Below the pieces are notes generated by a model that searched no databases, was not told where the DNA came from, and was given only the letters and a program-made list of their open reading frames with translations. Below are positions 7,247 through 15,537 of a stretch of DNA of 24,455 nucleotides, in pieces (within the stretch, counting starts at the first letter, position 1; every line of letters starts with the position of its first letter). Location: NCBI GenBank assembly GCA_036653595.1, contig JAVVTQ010000023.1, positions 1 to 24,455 of the forward strand, read 5' to 3'. A program made the translations under genes and the position numbers. Origin of the DNA: JAVVTQ01 sp036653595 (lineage in GTDB: Bacteria; Bacillota; Clostridia; Oscillospirales; Ruminococcaceae).

Positions 7247-7340
7247 ATTTCTCACACTTCCTACGCCGGCATTATCCGGTTCAGGTTCAAAGGGACATGA
7301 CAACTAAGTCAATCTCAGCCTTTCGGCGCCCCTGTGTTAC
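7247..7340 (-). promoter_or_regulatory. TPP riboswitch (THI box)
   Basis: The minus-strand RNA contains the conserved THI-box elements in order: GGGGCGCC, GGCTGAGA, CCCTTTGAACCTGA, then the ACCGGATAATGCCGGCGTAGG arm in two parts (the stem CCGG/CCGG around ATAATG, then CGTAGG). The outer P1 stem is formed by ACAC near 7335 and GTGTG near 7253. It is located 80-175 nt upstream of thiT and followed by a terminator. Thiamine pyrophosphate binding is expected to repress thiT. Confidence 0.95.
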
Positions 7341-7349
7341 GTTGAGACA

Positions 7350-7378
7350 AGTATATGCCGAGCGCAAAAAAGTGTCAA
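7350..7378 (-). promoter_or_regulatory. Consensus sigma-A promoter of the TPP riboswitch-thiT transcript
   Basis: On the minus strand TTGACA (7373-7378), a 17-nt spacer and TATACT (7350-7355) match the sigma-A consensus almost perfectly. Transcription would start near 7343, a few nucleotides before the aptamer. The -35 hexamer contains the stop codon of nth (TGA, complement of 7375-7377). Confidence 0.9.
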
Positions 7379-8007
7379 GCCTTTTTTGCACTTTTGCAAA
7401 ATTCGAAAACACAGCACTTCTCGCAGGAGTATGAGCGTGCGGAGCAAACCGCGCGCCCGTGCAAAACGGTTCTATGACAAAAATCATTGCTCTTTTGTGG
7501 ATCCAGCACCTCTCGCAGCTGCTTTTCGACAACCGCAGGGTTTTGGCTGTCGGCAAGGCCGAAGCGATTTGCAAGCCGGATGCAGTGGGTATCGCACACG
7601 ATGGCGGGCTTGCCGAAGACGTCGCCGACAATCAGATTTGCGGACTTTCGGCCGACGCCCGGAAAGGTGAGAAGAGTGTTGAGGTCATCAGGCACGCGGC
7701 CGTCATATTGATATACAAGCAGCTTCATCGCCTTGCTTATATCGCGTGCTTTTGTGGCGCCGAGGCCGCAGGGGCGAACAATTTCCTCTATTTTTTCAAC
7801 AGGTGCATCTGCCAGAGCTTTTGGGGTCGGGTAGACTGAAAAGAGCTGACGGGTCACAATATTGACGCGCGCGTCTGTGCACTGCGCGGCCAAACGCACT
7901 GCTACCAGCAGCTCCCAGGCCCTTGCATAGTCGAGTGTGCATTCGGGGAGAGGATATTCTTTTTCCAGAGCCATGCAGATTTTGTCGGCGCGCTGCTTGT
8001 TTGTCAA
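7375..8007 (-). CDS. nth: Endonuclease III (DNA glycosylase/AP lyase)
   Basis: Base-excision repair enzyme that removes oxidised pyrimidines and cleaves at AP sites. The start is proposed at TTG 8007, giving 210 aa. GGTGAT lies 3 nt upstream and pairs with the 16S 3' end, and the functional residues then fall one position from the E. coli enzyme numbering: catalytic K121 in the helix-hairpin-helix LTFPGVGRKSAN, catalytic D139 in CDTHC, and the 4Fe-4S cysteines C188, C195, C198 and C204 (C-x6-C-x2-C-x5-C). Alternatives are ATG 8019, ATG 8037 and GTG 8064. The last would precede the likely transcription start set by an extended -10 (TGTTAAAAT, complement of 8055-8063). The gene diverges from glyA. 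Confidence 0.93.
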   Translation of the reverse strand: MTNKQRADKICMALEKEYPLPECTLDYARAWELLVAVRLAAQCTDARVNIVTRQLFSVYPTPKALADAPVEKIEEIVRPCGLGATKARDISKAMKLLVYQYDGRVPDDLNTLLTFPGVGRKSANLIVGDVFGKPAIVCDTHCIRLANRFGLADSQNPAVVEKQLREVLDPQKSNDFCHRTVLHGRAVCSARSYSCEKCCVFEFCKSAKKA

Positions 8008-8115
8008 AATTATCACCATACCTTGATTTATTTGCATAAAAAGGTCTTTTTTGTATTTTAACACAAAAAAATGTTCATTGCGAGAGGGATTGCGCTATTC
8101 TTTTATGTGATATTT

Positions 8116-8124
8116 TGTTATAAT
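8116..8124 (+). promoter_or_regulatory. Extended -10 promoter of glyA
   Basis: TG-T-TATAAT (8116-8124) is a complete extended -10 element about 60 nt before the glyA start. No strong -35 is seen at the right distance, which an extended -10 can tolerate. Confidence 0.6.
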
Positions 8125-8186
8125 TAGTATACTTGTAGAGCAAGAGCTGTCGGCTCGCGCGATCAAAAATTAAAGAGGTAGCATAA

Positions 8187-9437
8187 ATGAGAAATCAAGC
8201 GGTTGAATCAATTGAAACAGTAAAGGCCTTTGACCCGGAGGTCGGAGCGGCAATGGAGCGCGAGCTTGTCAGACAGCGCGGAAACATTGAGCTTATCGCA
8301 TCGGAGAACATTGTGTCTCAGGAGGTTTTATCGGCGATGGGCAGTGTCCTCACGAACAAGTATGCTGAGGGATATCCGGCACACAGATACTACGGGGGCT
8401 GCGCATATGTCGATGAGGTCGAAGTGCTGGCAATTGAGCGCGCAAAAAAGATATTTGGGGCAGAGCACGCGAACGTTCAGCCGCATTCGGGAGCGCAGGC
8501 AAATCTGGCCGCATACACGGCTGTCATTGAGCCGGGTGACACGGTGCTCGGAATGAGCCTTGCGCATGGCGGACATTTGACACACGGCTCACCTGTGAAT
8601 GCATCGGGAAAGCTATATGATTTTTGCCATTACGGTGTGAGCGAAACGGATGGGCGAATTGATTATGACGAGCTTGAGAGAGTTGTGGTCAACATGAAGC
8701 CAAAGCTCATTGTCGCAGGAGCGAGCGCCTATCCCAGAATTATCGACTTTGAGAGAATATCGGAGATTGCAAAAAAATACAATGCACTTTTCATGGTGGA
8801 TATGGCGCACATTGCGGGACTTGTCGCCGCGGGGCTGCACCCATCACCGGTGCCGTATGCCGATATAGTGACTACGACGACGCACAAAACACTGCGTGGA
8901 CCACGCGGCGGAATGATATTGTGCAAGGCTGAGCTTGCAAAAGCTGTCGATAAAGCGATTTTCCCCGGCACGCAGGGAGGCCCGCTCATGCACGTCATAG
9001 CGGGAAAGGCCGTATGCTTTAAAGAAGCGATGACGGATGAATTTAAGGAATATCAGAAGAAGATAATCGACAACGCCGCAGTGCTGGCCAAGGAGCTTAT
9101 TAATAACGAAATTGACCTCGTGTCGGGCGGAACGGACAATCACCTGATGCTGCTCGATTTGCGCAAGCTCGGCATCACAGGCAAGGAGCTTGAGGAGCGC
9201 CTCGATGAGGTGCACATAACAGTCAACAAGAATTCCATTCCCGGAGACACACAGCGCCCGACGGTTACAAGCGGAATCAGAATCGGTACGCCTGCCGTGA
9301 CCTCGCGCGGATTTGGCGCTCACGAGATGGAGAAAATTGCAAAGCTGATTGCGCTTGCGATAAAGGACTTTGACGCACAAAGGGATTACATTGACGGCGA
9401 AGTGGCGAAAATGTGCGCGGCTTACCCGATATATTAA
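8187..9437 (+). CDS. glyA: Serine hydroxymethyltransferase
   Basis: A 416-aa PLP enzyme that interconverts serine and glycine while loading one-carbon units on tetrahydrofolate. The length is typical. Family motifs include ELIASENIVS near the N-terminus, a NKYAEGYP-H-RYYGG segment, and the PLP-lysine motif TTTTHKTLRGPRGG with K234 as Schiff-base lysine. ATG at 8187 has AAAGAGGT upstream. It is the first gene of an apparent operon with rarA (30 nt downstream) and the 107-aa membrane protein. No obvious riboswitch precedes it. Confidence 0.97.
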   Translation: MRNQAVESIETVKAFDPEVGAAMERELVRQRGNIELIASENIVSQEVLSAMGSVLTNKYAEGYPAHRYYGGCAYVDEVEVLAIERAKKIFGAEHANVQPHSGAQANLAAYTAVIEPGDTVLGMSLAHGGHLTHGSPVNASGKLYDFCHYGVSETDGRIDYDELERVVVNMKPKLIVAGASAYPRIIDFERISEIAKKYNALFMVDMAHIAGLVAAGLHPSPVPYADIVTTTTHKTLRGPRGGMILCKAELAKAVDKAIFPGTQGGPLMHVIAGKAVCFKEAMTDEFKEYQKKIIDNAAVLAKELINNEIDLVSGGTDNHLMLLDLRKLGITGKELEERLDEVHITVNKNSIPGDTQRPTVTSGIRIGTPAVTSRGFGAHEMEKIAKLIALAIKDFDAQRDYIDGEVAKMCAAYPIY

Positions 9438-9467
9438 TTTATCATTTGCCGAAGAGAGGACGCTTTT

Positions 9468-10739
9468 ATGAACAAGACGCCGCTTGCAAGCCTGCTGCGT
9501 CCCTCCTCGCTCGATGAGGTATTCGGACAAAGGCATTTGCTCGAAAAGGGCATGGTCTTTAGAAATGCGATTGATTCAGGCACGATTCCCAATATGATTT
9601 TCTATGGGCCGTCCGGGGTGGGAAAGACGACAATTGCGAGAATAATCGCAAAAAGCAGCAACATGCAGCTCTTTCATCTCAACGGCACATCGGCGTCTAC
9701 CGCCGACGTGAGAGAGGCGATTGCAAGCACTGAAACACTCGCCGGCTCGGACGGGATTTTGCTTTACCTTGATGAAATTCAGTATTTTAATAAGAAACAG
9801 CAGCAGTCCTTGCTGGAAACTGTGGAGGACGGATCTGTCACGCTCATCGCGTCGACAACGGAAAATCCGTACTTTTATGTATACAACGCGCTGCTTTCGC
9901 GTTGTACTGTATTTGAGTTTAAGCCTCTCGGCTATGAGGATGTTCGGCTTGCTGTGGACAGGGCATTTGAACTGCTTGCTAAAAGTGAGGACGTCGAATA
10001 TGAAGTAGATGAGGAGACGCGGGTTCTGCTTTCGAAAACGTCCGGAGGAGATGTCAGAAAAGCGCTCAATGCCATCGATTTCCTGTCGGCTGCGACGACG
10101 GTCACGGCTCAAAAAAAGAAAGTGACTGTGGAAATGGCAAAGCAGGTAACCTCCATGGCCTCCTCGAGATATGACAGAGCTGACGATGTACACTATGACC
10201 TATTGTCGGGCCTGCAGAAGTCGATTAGGGGGAGTGACGAGAACGCGGCGCTTCACTATTTGGCTAGACTTGTCGAGGCCGGTGACCTCATCTCACCGTG
10301 CAGGAGGCTGCTTGTCATCGCAAGCGAGGACATCGGGCTGGCGTTTCCAAATGCGGCGCCAATCGTCAAGGCATGTGTTGATTCCGCAATGCAGCTGGGG
10401 CTGCCTGAGGGCGCTATTCCGCTGGCCGAGGCCATTGTGCTGCTCGCAACTTCGCCCAAAAGCAACTCGGCCTATCTTGCATTGGAAGCGGCGCTTGCTG
10501 ATGTGAGGGCCGGTGAATTCACCGACGTTCCAAATCACCTTAAGGGAACGGGATATTCAGGCGCAGGAAAACTCGGCAGAGGCGTGCAGTACAAATACCC
10601 TCACGATTATCCGAACAGATATGTCGAGCAGCAGTACTTGCCTGATTCGCTCGTTGGGAGAACCTATTATGAATTTGCCGATAATAAAAACGAGCAGGCG
10701 GCGAAGTCATATTGGGATAAAATAAAAAAACACGATTAG
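9468..10739 (+). CDS. rarA: Replication-associated recombination protein A (RarA/MgsA) AAA ATPase
   Basis: A 423-aa clamp-loader-like AAA+ protein that acts at stalled replication forks. The N-terminal PSSLDEVFGQRHLL box is characteristic. Walker A is GPSGVGKT (47-54), Walker B has D102-E103 followed by IQYFNKKQQQ, and a sensor region ASTTENPYF follows. The C-terminal half has the tetramerisation-type ISPCRRLLVIASEDIGLA segment and the conserved YPHDYP near the end, both typical of RarA. AGAGAGG precedes ATG 9468. It is probably co-transcribed with glyA; the downstream gene begins 15 nt after its stop. Confidence 0.95.
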   Translation: MNKTPLASLLRPSSLDEVFGQRHLLEKGMVFRNAIDSGTIPNMIFYGPSGVGKTTIARIIAKSSNMQLFHLNGTSASTADVREAIASTETLAGSDGILLYLDEIQYFNKKQQQSLLETVEDGSVTLIASTTENPYFYVYNALLSRCTVFEFKPLGYEDVRLAVDRAFELLAKSEDVEYEVDEETRVLLSKTSGGDVRKALNAIDFLSAATTVTAQKKKVTVEMAKQVTSMASSRYDRADDVHYDLLSGLQKSIRGSDENAALHYLARLVEAGDLISPCRRLLVIASEDIGLAFPNAAPIVKACVDSAMQLGLPEGAIPLAEAIVLLATSPKSNSAYLALEAALADVRAGEFTDVPNHLKGTGYSGAGKLGRGVQYKYPHDYPNRYVEQQYLPDSLVGRTYYEFADNKNEQAAKSYWDKIKKHD

Positions 10740-10754
10740 GACAAAAGGGGGAGA

Positions 10755-11078
10755 ATGATGAAGTACAAGGCTGAGGACAATGGCAAACGCGGACACAAAA
10801 AGGGAAGACTCGTCAAACGGCTGGTTATCTGTCTGGTATCCGTAATCGCGCTTTGGGTGGTGGCATTTGCAACCGATTATCTCTGCGTCTTTGCGTTTGC
10901 GAAAAGACCTGTTTTTACACTGAGCAGGCTCACATACGATGAGACAGGCTCCGGAATTTACAGAGGGCTGCTGTACAGCTATGAAATTAAAAATCAGGAG
11001 AAAGACATCGAAGACAACACTGTCAGCGGTGCAGAGCTTTATTTGCTTGGAATGAAAATTTCGTCAAAGGCAGAGTAG
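10755..11078 (+). CDS. Membrane-anchored conserved hypothetical protein, 107 aa
   Basis: Two adjacent ATGs (10755, 10758) follow AGGGGGAG; the second has the better spacing, so the protein may be 106 aa. A strongly basic N-terminus (about 30 residues) leads into one membrane helix (about 26-48), then an extracytoplasmic domain beginning KRPVFTLSRLTYDETGSGIY-RGLLYSYEI. The pattern of a helix, K-x-P-x-F and then Y-x-GL-x-Y is shared by small uncharacterised Clostridial membrane proteins as I recall them; function unknown. It is the last gene of the glyA-rarA unit, closed by the terminator at 11106. Confidence 0.75.
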   Translation: MMKYKAEDNGKRGHKKGRLVKRLVICLVSVIALWVVAFATDYLCVFAFAKRPVFTLSRLTYDETGSGIYRGLLYSYEIKNQEKDIEDNTVSGAELYLLGMKISSKAE

Positions 11079-11102
11079 CGCAGGAAGTATTTTTGGCAAA
11101 GC

Positions 11103-11133
11103 AAAAGCGCCGGGGAAAACCCGGCGCTTTTTT
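11103..11133 (+). terminator. Bidirectional intrinsic terminator
   Basis: The 9-bp stem AGCGCCGGG (11106-11114) / CCCGGCGCT (11120-11128) has a 5-nt loop and is followed by TTTTT on the plus strand. The AAAA to its left provides a T-run on the minus strand too. It lies between the convergent glyA-rarA operon and the minus-strand transporter operon and probably serves both. Confidence 0.9.
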
Positions 11134-11140
11134 GATGCAA

Positions 11141-11317
11141 TTACAGCTCGAGGTCAATGCTGTAGTCGCGCATGTCATCGACATCCGCTTCATCCACAGC
11201 CATGTTCTCCAGCTCGTTGTGAGAGGAGATTATACCGGGAGGCACAATTTCCGTCTCGGGAAGAGGCACAACCTCTTCTATAAGTCCTGTCTTGTTGTTG
11301 AATTTCCAGTATGACAT
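11141..11317 (-). CDS. 58-aa acidic hypothetical protein
   Basis: ATG at 11317 (minus strand) has AGGAGG 8 nt upstream, a near-perfect ribosome binding site; a GTG 9 nt earlier would overlap that spacing. The protein starts MSYWKFNN and is rich in acidic residues, with a proline stretch (VPLPETEIVPPG) and a DEADVDDMRD run. There is no membrane helix and no recognisable domain. It is the last gene of the minus-strand operon after the UMF1 transporter and the 119-aa protein. The strong ribosome binding site and position between a gene and a terminator support a real gene; function unknown. Confidence 0.65.
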   Translation of the reverse strand: MSYWKFNNKTGLIEEVVPLPETEIVPPGIISSHNELENMAVDEADVDDMRDYSIDLEL

Positions 11318-11385
11318 TGCAGGCACCTCCTACACGAATATTGTGCCCGCTCCAATTGGCAATAATCATGCCACAATCTGGATAT

Positions 11386-11745
11386 TTATGAGTTGTAGAT
11401 GTTTTCCGTGCCATTTTCGGGAGTATCCGCTTTGGCGGGTTCACAGGCCGGAGTAACTTCGGAAACCTCGTCGAGCTCCTCGTCGCCAGAGGGCAGAAAG
11501 TCAGCGAGCAATTCCTGCTTGCGCTTTTTTTCGGCCTCGGCGCGTTCCTTTGCCTGCTTTTCCTTTTTTTCCTTGAAGTCATGAAAATAGCGGTTTCCCA
11601 TGAACACACCGACTACCGCCATCAGCAGCGTTATAAACATCAGGATGTAGTGGACGGCGGTAAAAGGTCCCTCGTGTTGGACGAGGGAGGTGATATTTGT
11701 AAAAATATAATAGGCGACGAGCAGTAAAATTGCAAGTGTATACAT
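11386..11745 (-). CDS. 119-aa two-helix membrane protein with charged tail
   Basis: ATG at 11745 (minus strand) has AAGGGG upstream and lies 27 nt after the transporter stop. The protein has two N-terminal membrane helices (about 1-17 and 30-50), then a Lys/Glu/Ala-rich probable coiled coil (about 56-80, FKEKKEKQAKERAEAEKKRK), and an acidic, proline-containing tail. Both termini should lie on the same side of the membrane, with the coiled coil cytosolic by the positive-inside rule. No known family is recognised. Co-transcription with the UMF1 transporter suggests, without proving, a partnership. Confidence 0.75.
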   Translation of the reverse strand: MYTLAILLLVAYYIFTNITSLVQHEGPFTAVHYILMFITLLMAVVGVFMGNRYFHDFKEKKEKQAKERAEAEKKRKQELLADFLPSGDEELDEVSEVTPACEPAKADTPENGTENIYNS

Positions 11746-11772
11746 GGAAACCCCTTAAGTGAAAGTTGAGAT

Positions 11773-13335
11773 TTATTCGGCGCTTTGCGGTCTTGCGTTT
11801 TGTAGCTCTGCTTCTTTAAAGCGGTTGCGCCCAAGGAACAAGACGAGGCCGCCCAGAATGAAAAGAACCATCAGACTTAGAATTCCGTAGGAGGAATGGC
11901 CGGTCATGCCCTTTATGGAAGCATAGAGGGCCGGACCCATAACGGCGGCAAATTTTCCGAAAATGTCGAAGAAGCCAAAGTACTCGTTTGATTTTTCGGG
12001 TGGTATAAGCTTGCCAAAATAGGAGCGAGACAGAGCCTGTATACCGCCCTGACATGTGCCGACGAGTATTGCAACCACCCAAAACAGGTAGTTTGAGCGC
12101 TTGAGAGCATAGTCATATGTGCCCTCACTCGTGATTTTGTCGAGAACAGGTACAACCTTGTCAACCAGCTTTCTCGAGGTGTCCGCGTCAAGCTCTGAGC
12201 TTTCGACGGCTTCGACAAACAGCTTGCTGCGCTCCACGGAGTTGATATTTAAAAGGCCGTTGGCGCGGACATCGGCTATTGCGGGATCATCCTGATTTTG
12301 GCCGTCAACTGCGGCATTGAAGGACTGTGTGTAGGCGGACTCTGAGGAAAACTGGGACGGCTCCAGCGAGTATCCCATATAGAATCCCGTGGCACAGATG
12401 ACAAAATATACGGCGACTGAGATGCCAATCATTTTGATGGATCCGATTTTGGCAGACAGTTTTGAGAACAATACGGCACACGGGGCGGCGACGACTTGTG
12501 TCACGAGCAAGGCCAGAATCATACCTGTGGAACCGAGCCCCAGTGTGGCGCCATAGGAGGTGGACATGTGGATGACCGTATTGACACCGTCTATGTAAAA
12601 GAAGTAGGCAATTATGAAGAGAAAGACCGCTTTGTTCTTTAGGATGTCCTTGAATGTGTGCACGGCGTTTTTAAATGCGGCGCCGACAATGTTTTTTGGA
12701 ATCTCGCCCAAAGAGTGGGTCTGCTTGACGTCGCGCAGAAACGGAATTGAGAAAATAGCCCACCAAACGGAGGTGAGGACAACGGACAGCTTTACGGCAA
12801 GGACGGAATCGGACATGAATTGAATGAGCAAAATGGACACGATGAAAGGAATGGTGCTGCCTCCTATATACCCCATCGCATAGCCCTTTGCGGAGATGTT
12901 GTCCATCCGCTCGGGTGTGGTGATGTCGGTGAGAAAGCTGTCATAGAATAGGCACGAGCCTGAAAAACCGATATAGCTCAAAACGTAGCCTAGAAGCATG
13001 AGCTTCCAGTTATCATTGATGGCCATGACGAGAGTGAAGCCGATGCCGATGACGAGAAATACCGAGAAAAGCCTCTTTTTCATTCCCTTATAGTCAGCTA
13101 TGGCGCCGAGCACAGGTGCAAGAATCGCGACAGTGAAGGTGGCGATTGAGGTGCCATAACCCCACCACATATCGCCGTTTACCCCTGCTGCACGGGCGGC
13201 CTGTGAAAAATAGATCGGGAACACAGCAGCCATGATAATTGTGGCATATACCGAATTGGCCCAGTCGTACATAATCCAGCTCCACTCGGAGGTGGTATGA
13301 CGTTTAAGCCGTTTTACTTGCCTTTCCATAAGCAT
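11773..13335 (-). CDS. MFS transporter, UMF1/Atg22-like family
   Basis: A 520-aa multi-pass transporter. The UMF1 signatures are clear: SWIMYDWANSVYAT at 19-32, and ALSRSYFGKLIPPEKSNEYF followed by GFFDIFGKF at 434-462. The family, related to fungal Atg22 vacuolar effluxers, probably exports amino acids or other small solutes; the bacterial substrate is unknown. A hydrophilic insertion of about 90 residues (about 325-413, rich in Asp, Ser and Val) separates two helices that are normally joined by a short loop. Start choice lies between ATG 13335 and ATG 13329, both after GAAAGGA. It is the first gene of a three-gene minus-strand operon, divergent from the lipoprotein-kinase operon. Confidence 0.9.
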   Translation of the reverse strand: MLMERQVKRLKRHTTSEWSWIMYDWANSVYATIIMAAVFPIYFSQAARAAGVNGDMWWGYGTSIATFTVAILAPVLGAIADYKGMKKRLFSVFLVIGIGFTLVMAINDNWKLMLLGYVLSYIGFSGSCLFYDSFLTDITTPERMDNISAKGYAMGYIGGSTIPFIVSILLIQFMSDSVLAVKLSVVLTSVWWAIFSIPFLRDVKQTHSLGEIPKNIVGAAFKNAVHTFKDILKNKAVFLFIIAYFFYIDGVNTVIHMSTSYGATLGLGSTGMILALLVTQVVAAPCAVLFSKLSAKIGSIKMIGISVAVYFVICATGFYMGYSLEPSQFSSESAYTQSFNAAVDGQNQDDPAIADVRANGLLNINSVERSKLFVEAVESSELDADTSRKLVDKVVPVLDKITSEGTYDYALKRSNYLFWVVAILVGTCQGGIQALSRSYFGKLIPPEKSNEYFGFFDIFGKFAAVMGPALYASIKGMTGHSSYGILSLMVLFILGGLVLFLGRNRFKEAELQNARPQSAE

Positions 13336-13377
13336 TATGTCCTTTCAAAACTTAAATTATTTGAATTGGTTCACAAT

Positions 13378-13406
13378 ATATTAACATCTTCTCAAATACG
13401 ACGCAA
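13378..13406 (-). promoter_or_regulatory. Putative promoter of the UMF1 operon
   Basis: On the minus strand TTGCGT (13401-13406), a 17-nt spacer and TAATAT (13378-13383) give an acceptable sigma-A promoter about 45 nt before the transporter start. Confidence 0.45.
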
Positions 13407-13409
13407 CAT

Positions 13410-13448
13410 GTCAACATATTTGACTAATGTTATTAAAAAATATATTAT
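13410..13448 (+). promoter_or_regulatory. Promoter of the lipoprotein-response regulator-kinase operon with overlapping dyad
   Basis: TTGACT (13420-13425), a 17-nt spacer and TATTAT (13443-13448) form a plausible promoter about 35 nt before the lipoprotein start. A perfect dyad GTCAA-N5-TTGAC (13410-13424) overlaps the -35 and could bind a regulator, possibly the operon's own response regulator. The dyad is seen; the binding is inference. Confidence 0.5.
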
Positions 13449-13484
13449 ATAATACATAAAATGTGACTCAAGGGGGTGCAGGGT

Positions 13485-14759
13485 GTGAAGAAGCTGACAG
13501 TGTTGATATTTGCCGCGGCCGTTATGCTCTCCTTGTGTTCGTGCACCGGTGCGGGCTCCGTGGAGGAGCTTTTGAGCGCACCTGCGCTGACATACGACCA
13601 AAGAGGGATTATCGACGCTGTCGAGTCATATACAAAAGAGAAAACGGTGCTCAAATATCCGGCTTCGGGAGATTCGCGCGCGCCGGTTCAATTTGCCGAT
13701 TTGGACGACGACGGCCAAAATGAGGCTGTTGTGTTTTTTTCCATCCCGTCGCTCGGCGTCTATGCAAATGTCGCAGTGCTCGAAAAGGCACAGAGTGGGA
13801 AATGGGAAATTTTGAGCGTTGTAGAAGGGTTGGGCGACTCCATTGAGGGCGTCAGCTTCATAAAAAACGGACATGGCAACAAAAGACTGCTGCTGGTTGA
13901 CTGGACAAATATAAGCAAGACCGACCATCAGATTGCGGTGTATTATTATTCCGACAATGTGCTTAGTCTGGGCTTTGAGGAAAGCTGCCTTAGCATCATT
14001 GTCTATGATATTGACGAAGACGGGGACGTCGAGTTCGGATATATAACGGCGGGCAGACAGTATGAGCCGTTTAAGCTTAAATATGTCGAGAATATCAACG
14101 GAAGCTTTGTGGAAGTCAGCGAGTATTCGCTGAGCTATGATATGGTGGGATATGTCAAGCTGACAGGTGGAACACTCGAAGACGGAACGCGGGCATTTTT
14201 TATTGACGAGAGGCTCGAAAGCGGAGTTGTCACGTCGGAGGTGGTGTTGGTGCGCGATATGCAGCTTGTCAGGGCTGATTTTGCACAGGACATACGTCTG
14301 CGCGACATATGCGAGAGAAGCAGAACCTCGCTTTGCTGCCGTTCGTTTAAAGAAAACGGACCTATATACATTCCATCGGACATTTCGCCTGTCGAAATGC
14401 CCGCTCAGGACAACGGGTGGGTGCATTGGTATACTATTGAGCAAGGCGTGGTGAAGCACGCCGTTTCGACGTATGTCGAGGAGGGGTACAACCTCGCGCT
14501 GGCGATGCCGGACAAGTGGCTTGGAAGAGTTTATGTTTTTAAGGCGGAAAATGAGCCAAGGCTCATAATCGTAAAGGACATTGAGACGGGCAAGGAGCTT
14601 TTGCGCGTTAAGGTGATTATGGTCGGCGACGAAACGGCATCTTATCTCGACGAGGGCTATGTTCTCACAGAGAGAGCCGGCTCATACAGGTACTACATCA
14701 AGCCCGGCTGCACTCAAGAGGAGCTGGAGTTTATAAGGCGCAATTTTACAATTCTGTAA
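13485..14759 (+). CDS. Lipoprotein with FG-GAP/VCBS-like acidic repeats
   Basis: A 424-aa secreted lipoprotein. GTG at 13485 is preferred because AAGGGGG lies 8 nt upstream; an earlier in-frame GTG at 13476 overlaps that site. The signal peptide MKKLTVLIFAAAVMLSL ends in a lipobox LCSC with C20 as the lipid-modified residue. Two acidic loops, DLDDDGQNE (72-80) and DIDEDGDVE (175-183), sit in hydrophobic strand contexts typical of calcium-binding FG-GAP/VCBS-type beta-propeller blades. The C-terminal half is extracytoplasmic with no recognised domain and a CC pair near residue 280. It is the first gene of an operon, 21 nt before the response regulator gene. It may sense a ligand or envelope state for the downstream kinase, or be a target of the system. 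Confidence 0.82.
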   Translation: MKKLTVLIFAAAVMLSLCSCTGAGSVEELLSAPALTYDQRGIIDAVESYTKEKTVLKYPASGDSRAPVQFADLDDDGQNEAVVFFSIPSLGVYANVAVLEKAQSGKWEILSVVEGLGDSIEGVSFIKNGHGNKRLLLVDWTNISKTDHQIAVYYYSDNVLSLGFEESCLSIIVYDIDEDGDVEFGYITAGRQYEPFKLKYVENINGSFVEVSEYSLSYDMVGYVKLTGGTLEDGTRAFFIDERLESGVVTSEVVLVRDMQLVRADFAQDIRLRDICERSRTSLCCRSFKENGPIYIPSDISPVEMPAQDNGWVHWYTIEQGVVKHAVSTYVEEGYNLALAMPDKWLGRVYVFKAENEPRLIIVKDIETGKELLRVKVIMVGDETASYLDEGYVLTERAGSYRYYIKPGCTQEELEFIRRNFTIL

Positions 14760-14780
14760 GCTGTAATAAGCGGAGGTTTT

Positions 14781-15476
14781 ATGAAAAGAATCATTGTCGT
14801 TGAGGACGAGTACGCCATAAGGGATTTGATTACGCTTAATTTGAAGAGATCCGGATATGATGTGACCGGTGTCGAAAACGCGGAAAAGGCATTGGAAATA
14901 CTAAACAGCGACGCGGAGGGCTTTGATATCGCGCTGCTGGATATAATGCTGCCGGGTATAAACGGCTTGCAGCTGTGCGAGCTTATAAGGCGCGACAACA
15001 GCAAAATCGGGATTATAATGCTGACGGCAAAGACACAGGAGCAAGACAAGATTGCGGGGCTTGCCATCGGTGCGGACGACTATGTGACAAAGCCATTTTC
15101 GATAGGAGAGCTGATAGCGAGAGTTGACGCCGTGTACAGACGCACGCAGGTCTACAAGCAGAGCGAAAATGATGTCAGAGAGTACAATCTCGGCGATTTT
15201 TTGCTCGACATGCGCTCGCGCGTGCTCACGAAAAATGGAAAAGAGCTGGACCTCACGCAGGTGGAATTTCAGATAATGGAGTTGTTTTTTGAAAATCCCG
15301 GGGTTGCGCTTGACCGCGACAGGATTCTAAGGGCGGTCTGGGGAAAAAACTACTATGGGGATATAAAAATCGTGGATGTCAATATCCGTCGGCTTCGCAT
15401 GAAGGTTGAAGAAGAGCCGAGCAACCCGAAGAACATACTGACTGTGTGGGGATATGGATATCGCTGGAACAGCTGA
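14781..15476 (+). CDS. OmpR/PhoB-family response regulator
   Basis: A 231-aa two-domain transcription regulator. The receiver domain (1 to about 120) has the acidic pair in VVEDEY, phospho-acceptor D54 (LLDIMLPG), the conserved threonine in MLTAK and K104 (YVTKPFS). The C-terminal winged-helix domain (about 130-230) has the LTQVEFQIMELFFENPG and VDVNIRRLRMKVE segments of OmpR-type DNA-binding domains. GCGGAGG precedes ATG 14781. It is flanked by the lipoprotein gene and the histidine kinase gene in one apparent operon. Target genes are unknown; the dyad at 13410 is one candidate site. Confidence 0.95.
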   Translation: MKRIIVVEDEYAIRDLITLNLKRSGYDVTGVENAEKALEILNSDAEGFDIALLDIMLPGINGLQLCELIRRDNSKIGIIMLTAKTQEQDKIAGLAIGADDYVTKPFSIGELIARVDAVYRRTQVYKQSENDVREYNLGDFLLDMRSRVLTKNGKELDLTQVEFQIMELFFENPGVALDRDRILRAVWGKNYYGDIKIVDVNIRRLRMKVEEEPSNPKNILTVWGYGYRWNS

Positions 15477-15537
15477 AGAAAAGCGGAGAACAGGGCACCG
15501 GTACATTACAAAACGCTGAGGGGAAAACAAAAATCTG

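Noticed and set aside
8025..8064. GTG 8064 as the nth start
   Set aside because: It lies upstream of the transcription start predicted from the extended -10 and would add about 19 residues not aligned with known endonuclease III.
13626..14459. 277-codon minus-strand open frame opposite the lipoprotein gene
   Set aside because: Histidine- and cysteine-rich shadow; the plus-strand frame has a signal peptide, lipobox and a good ribosome binding site.
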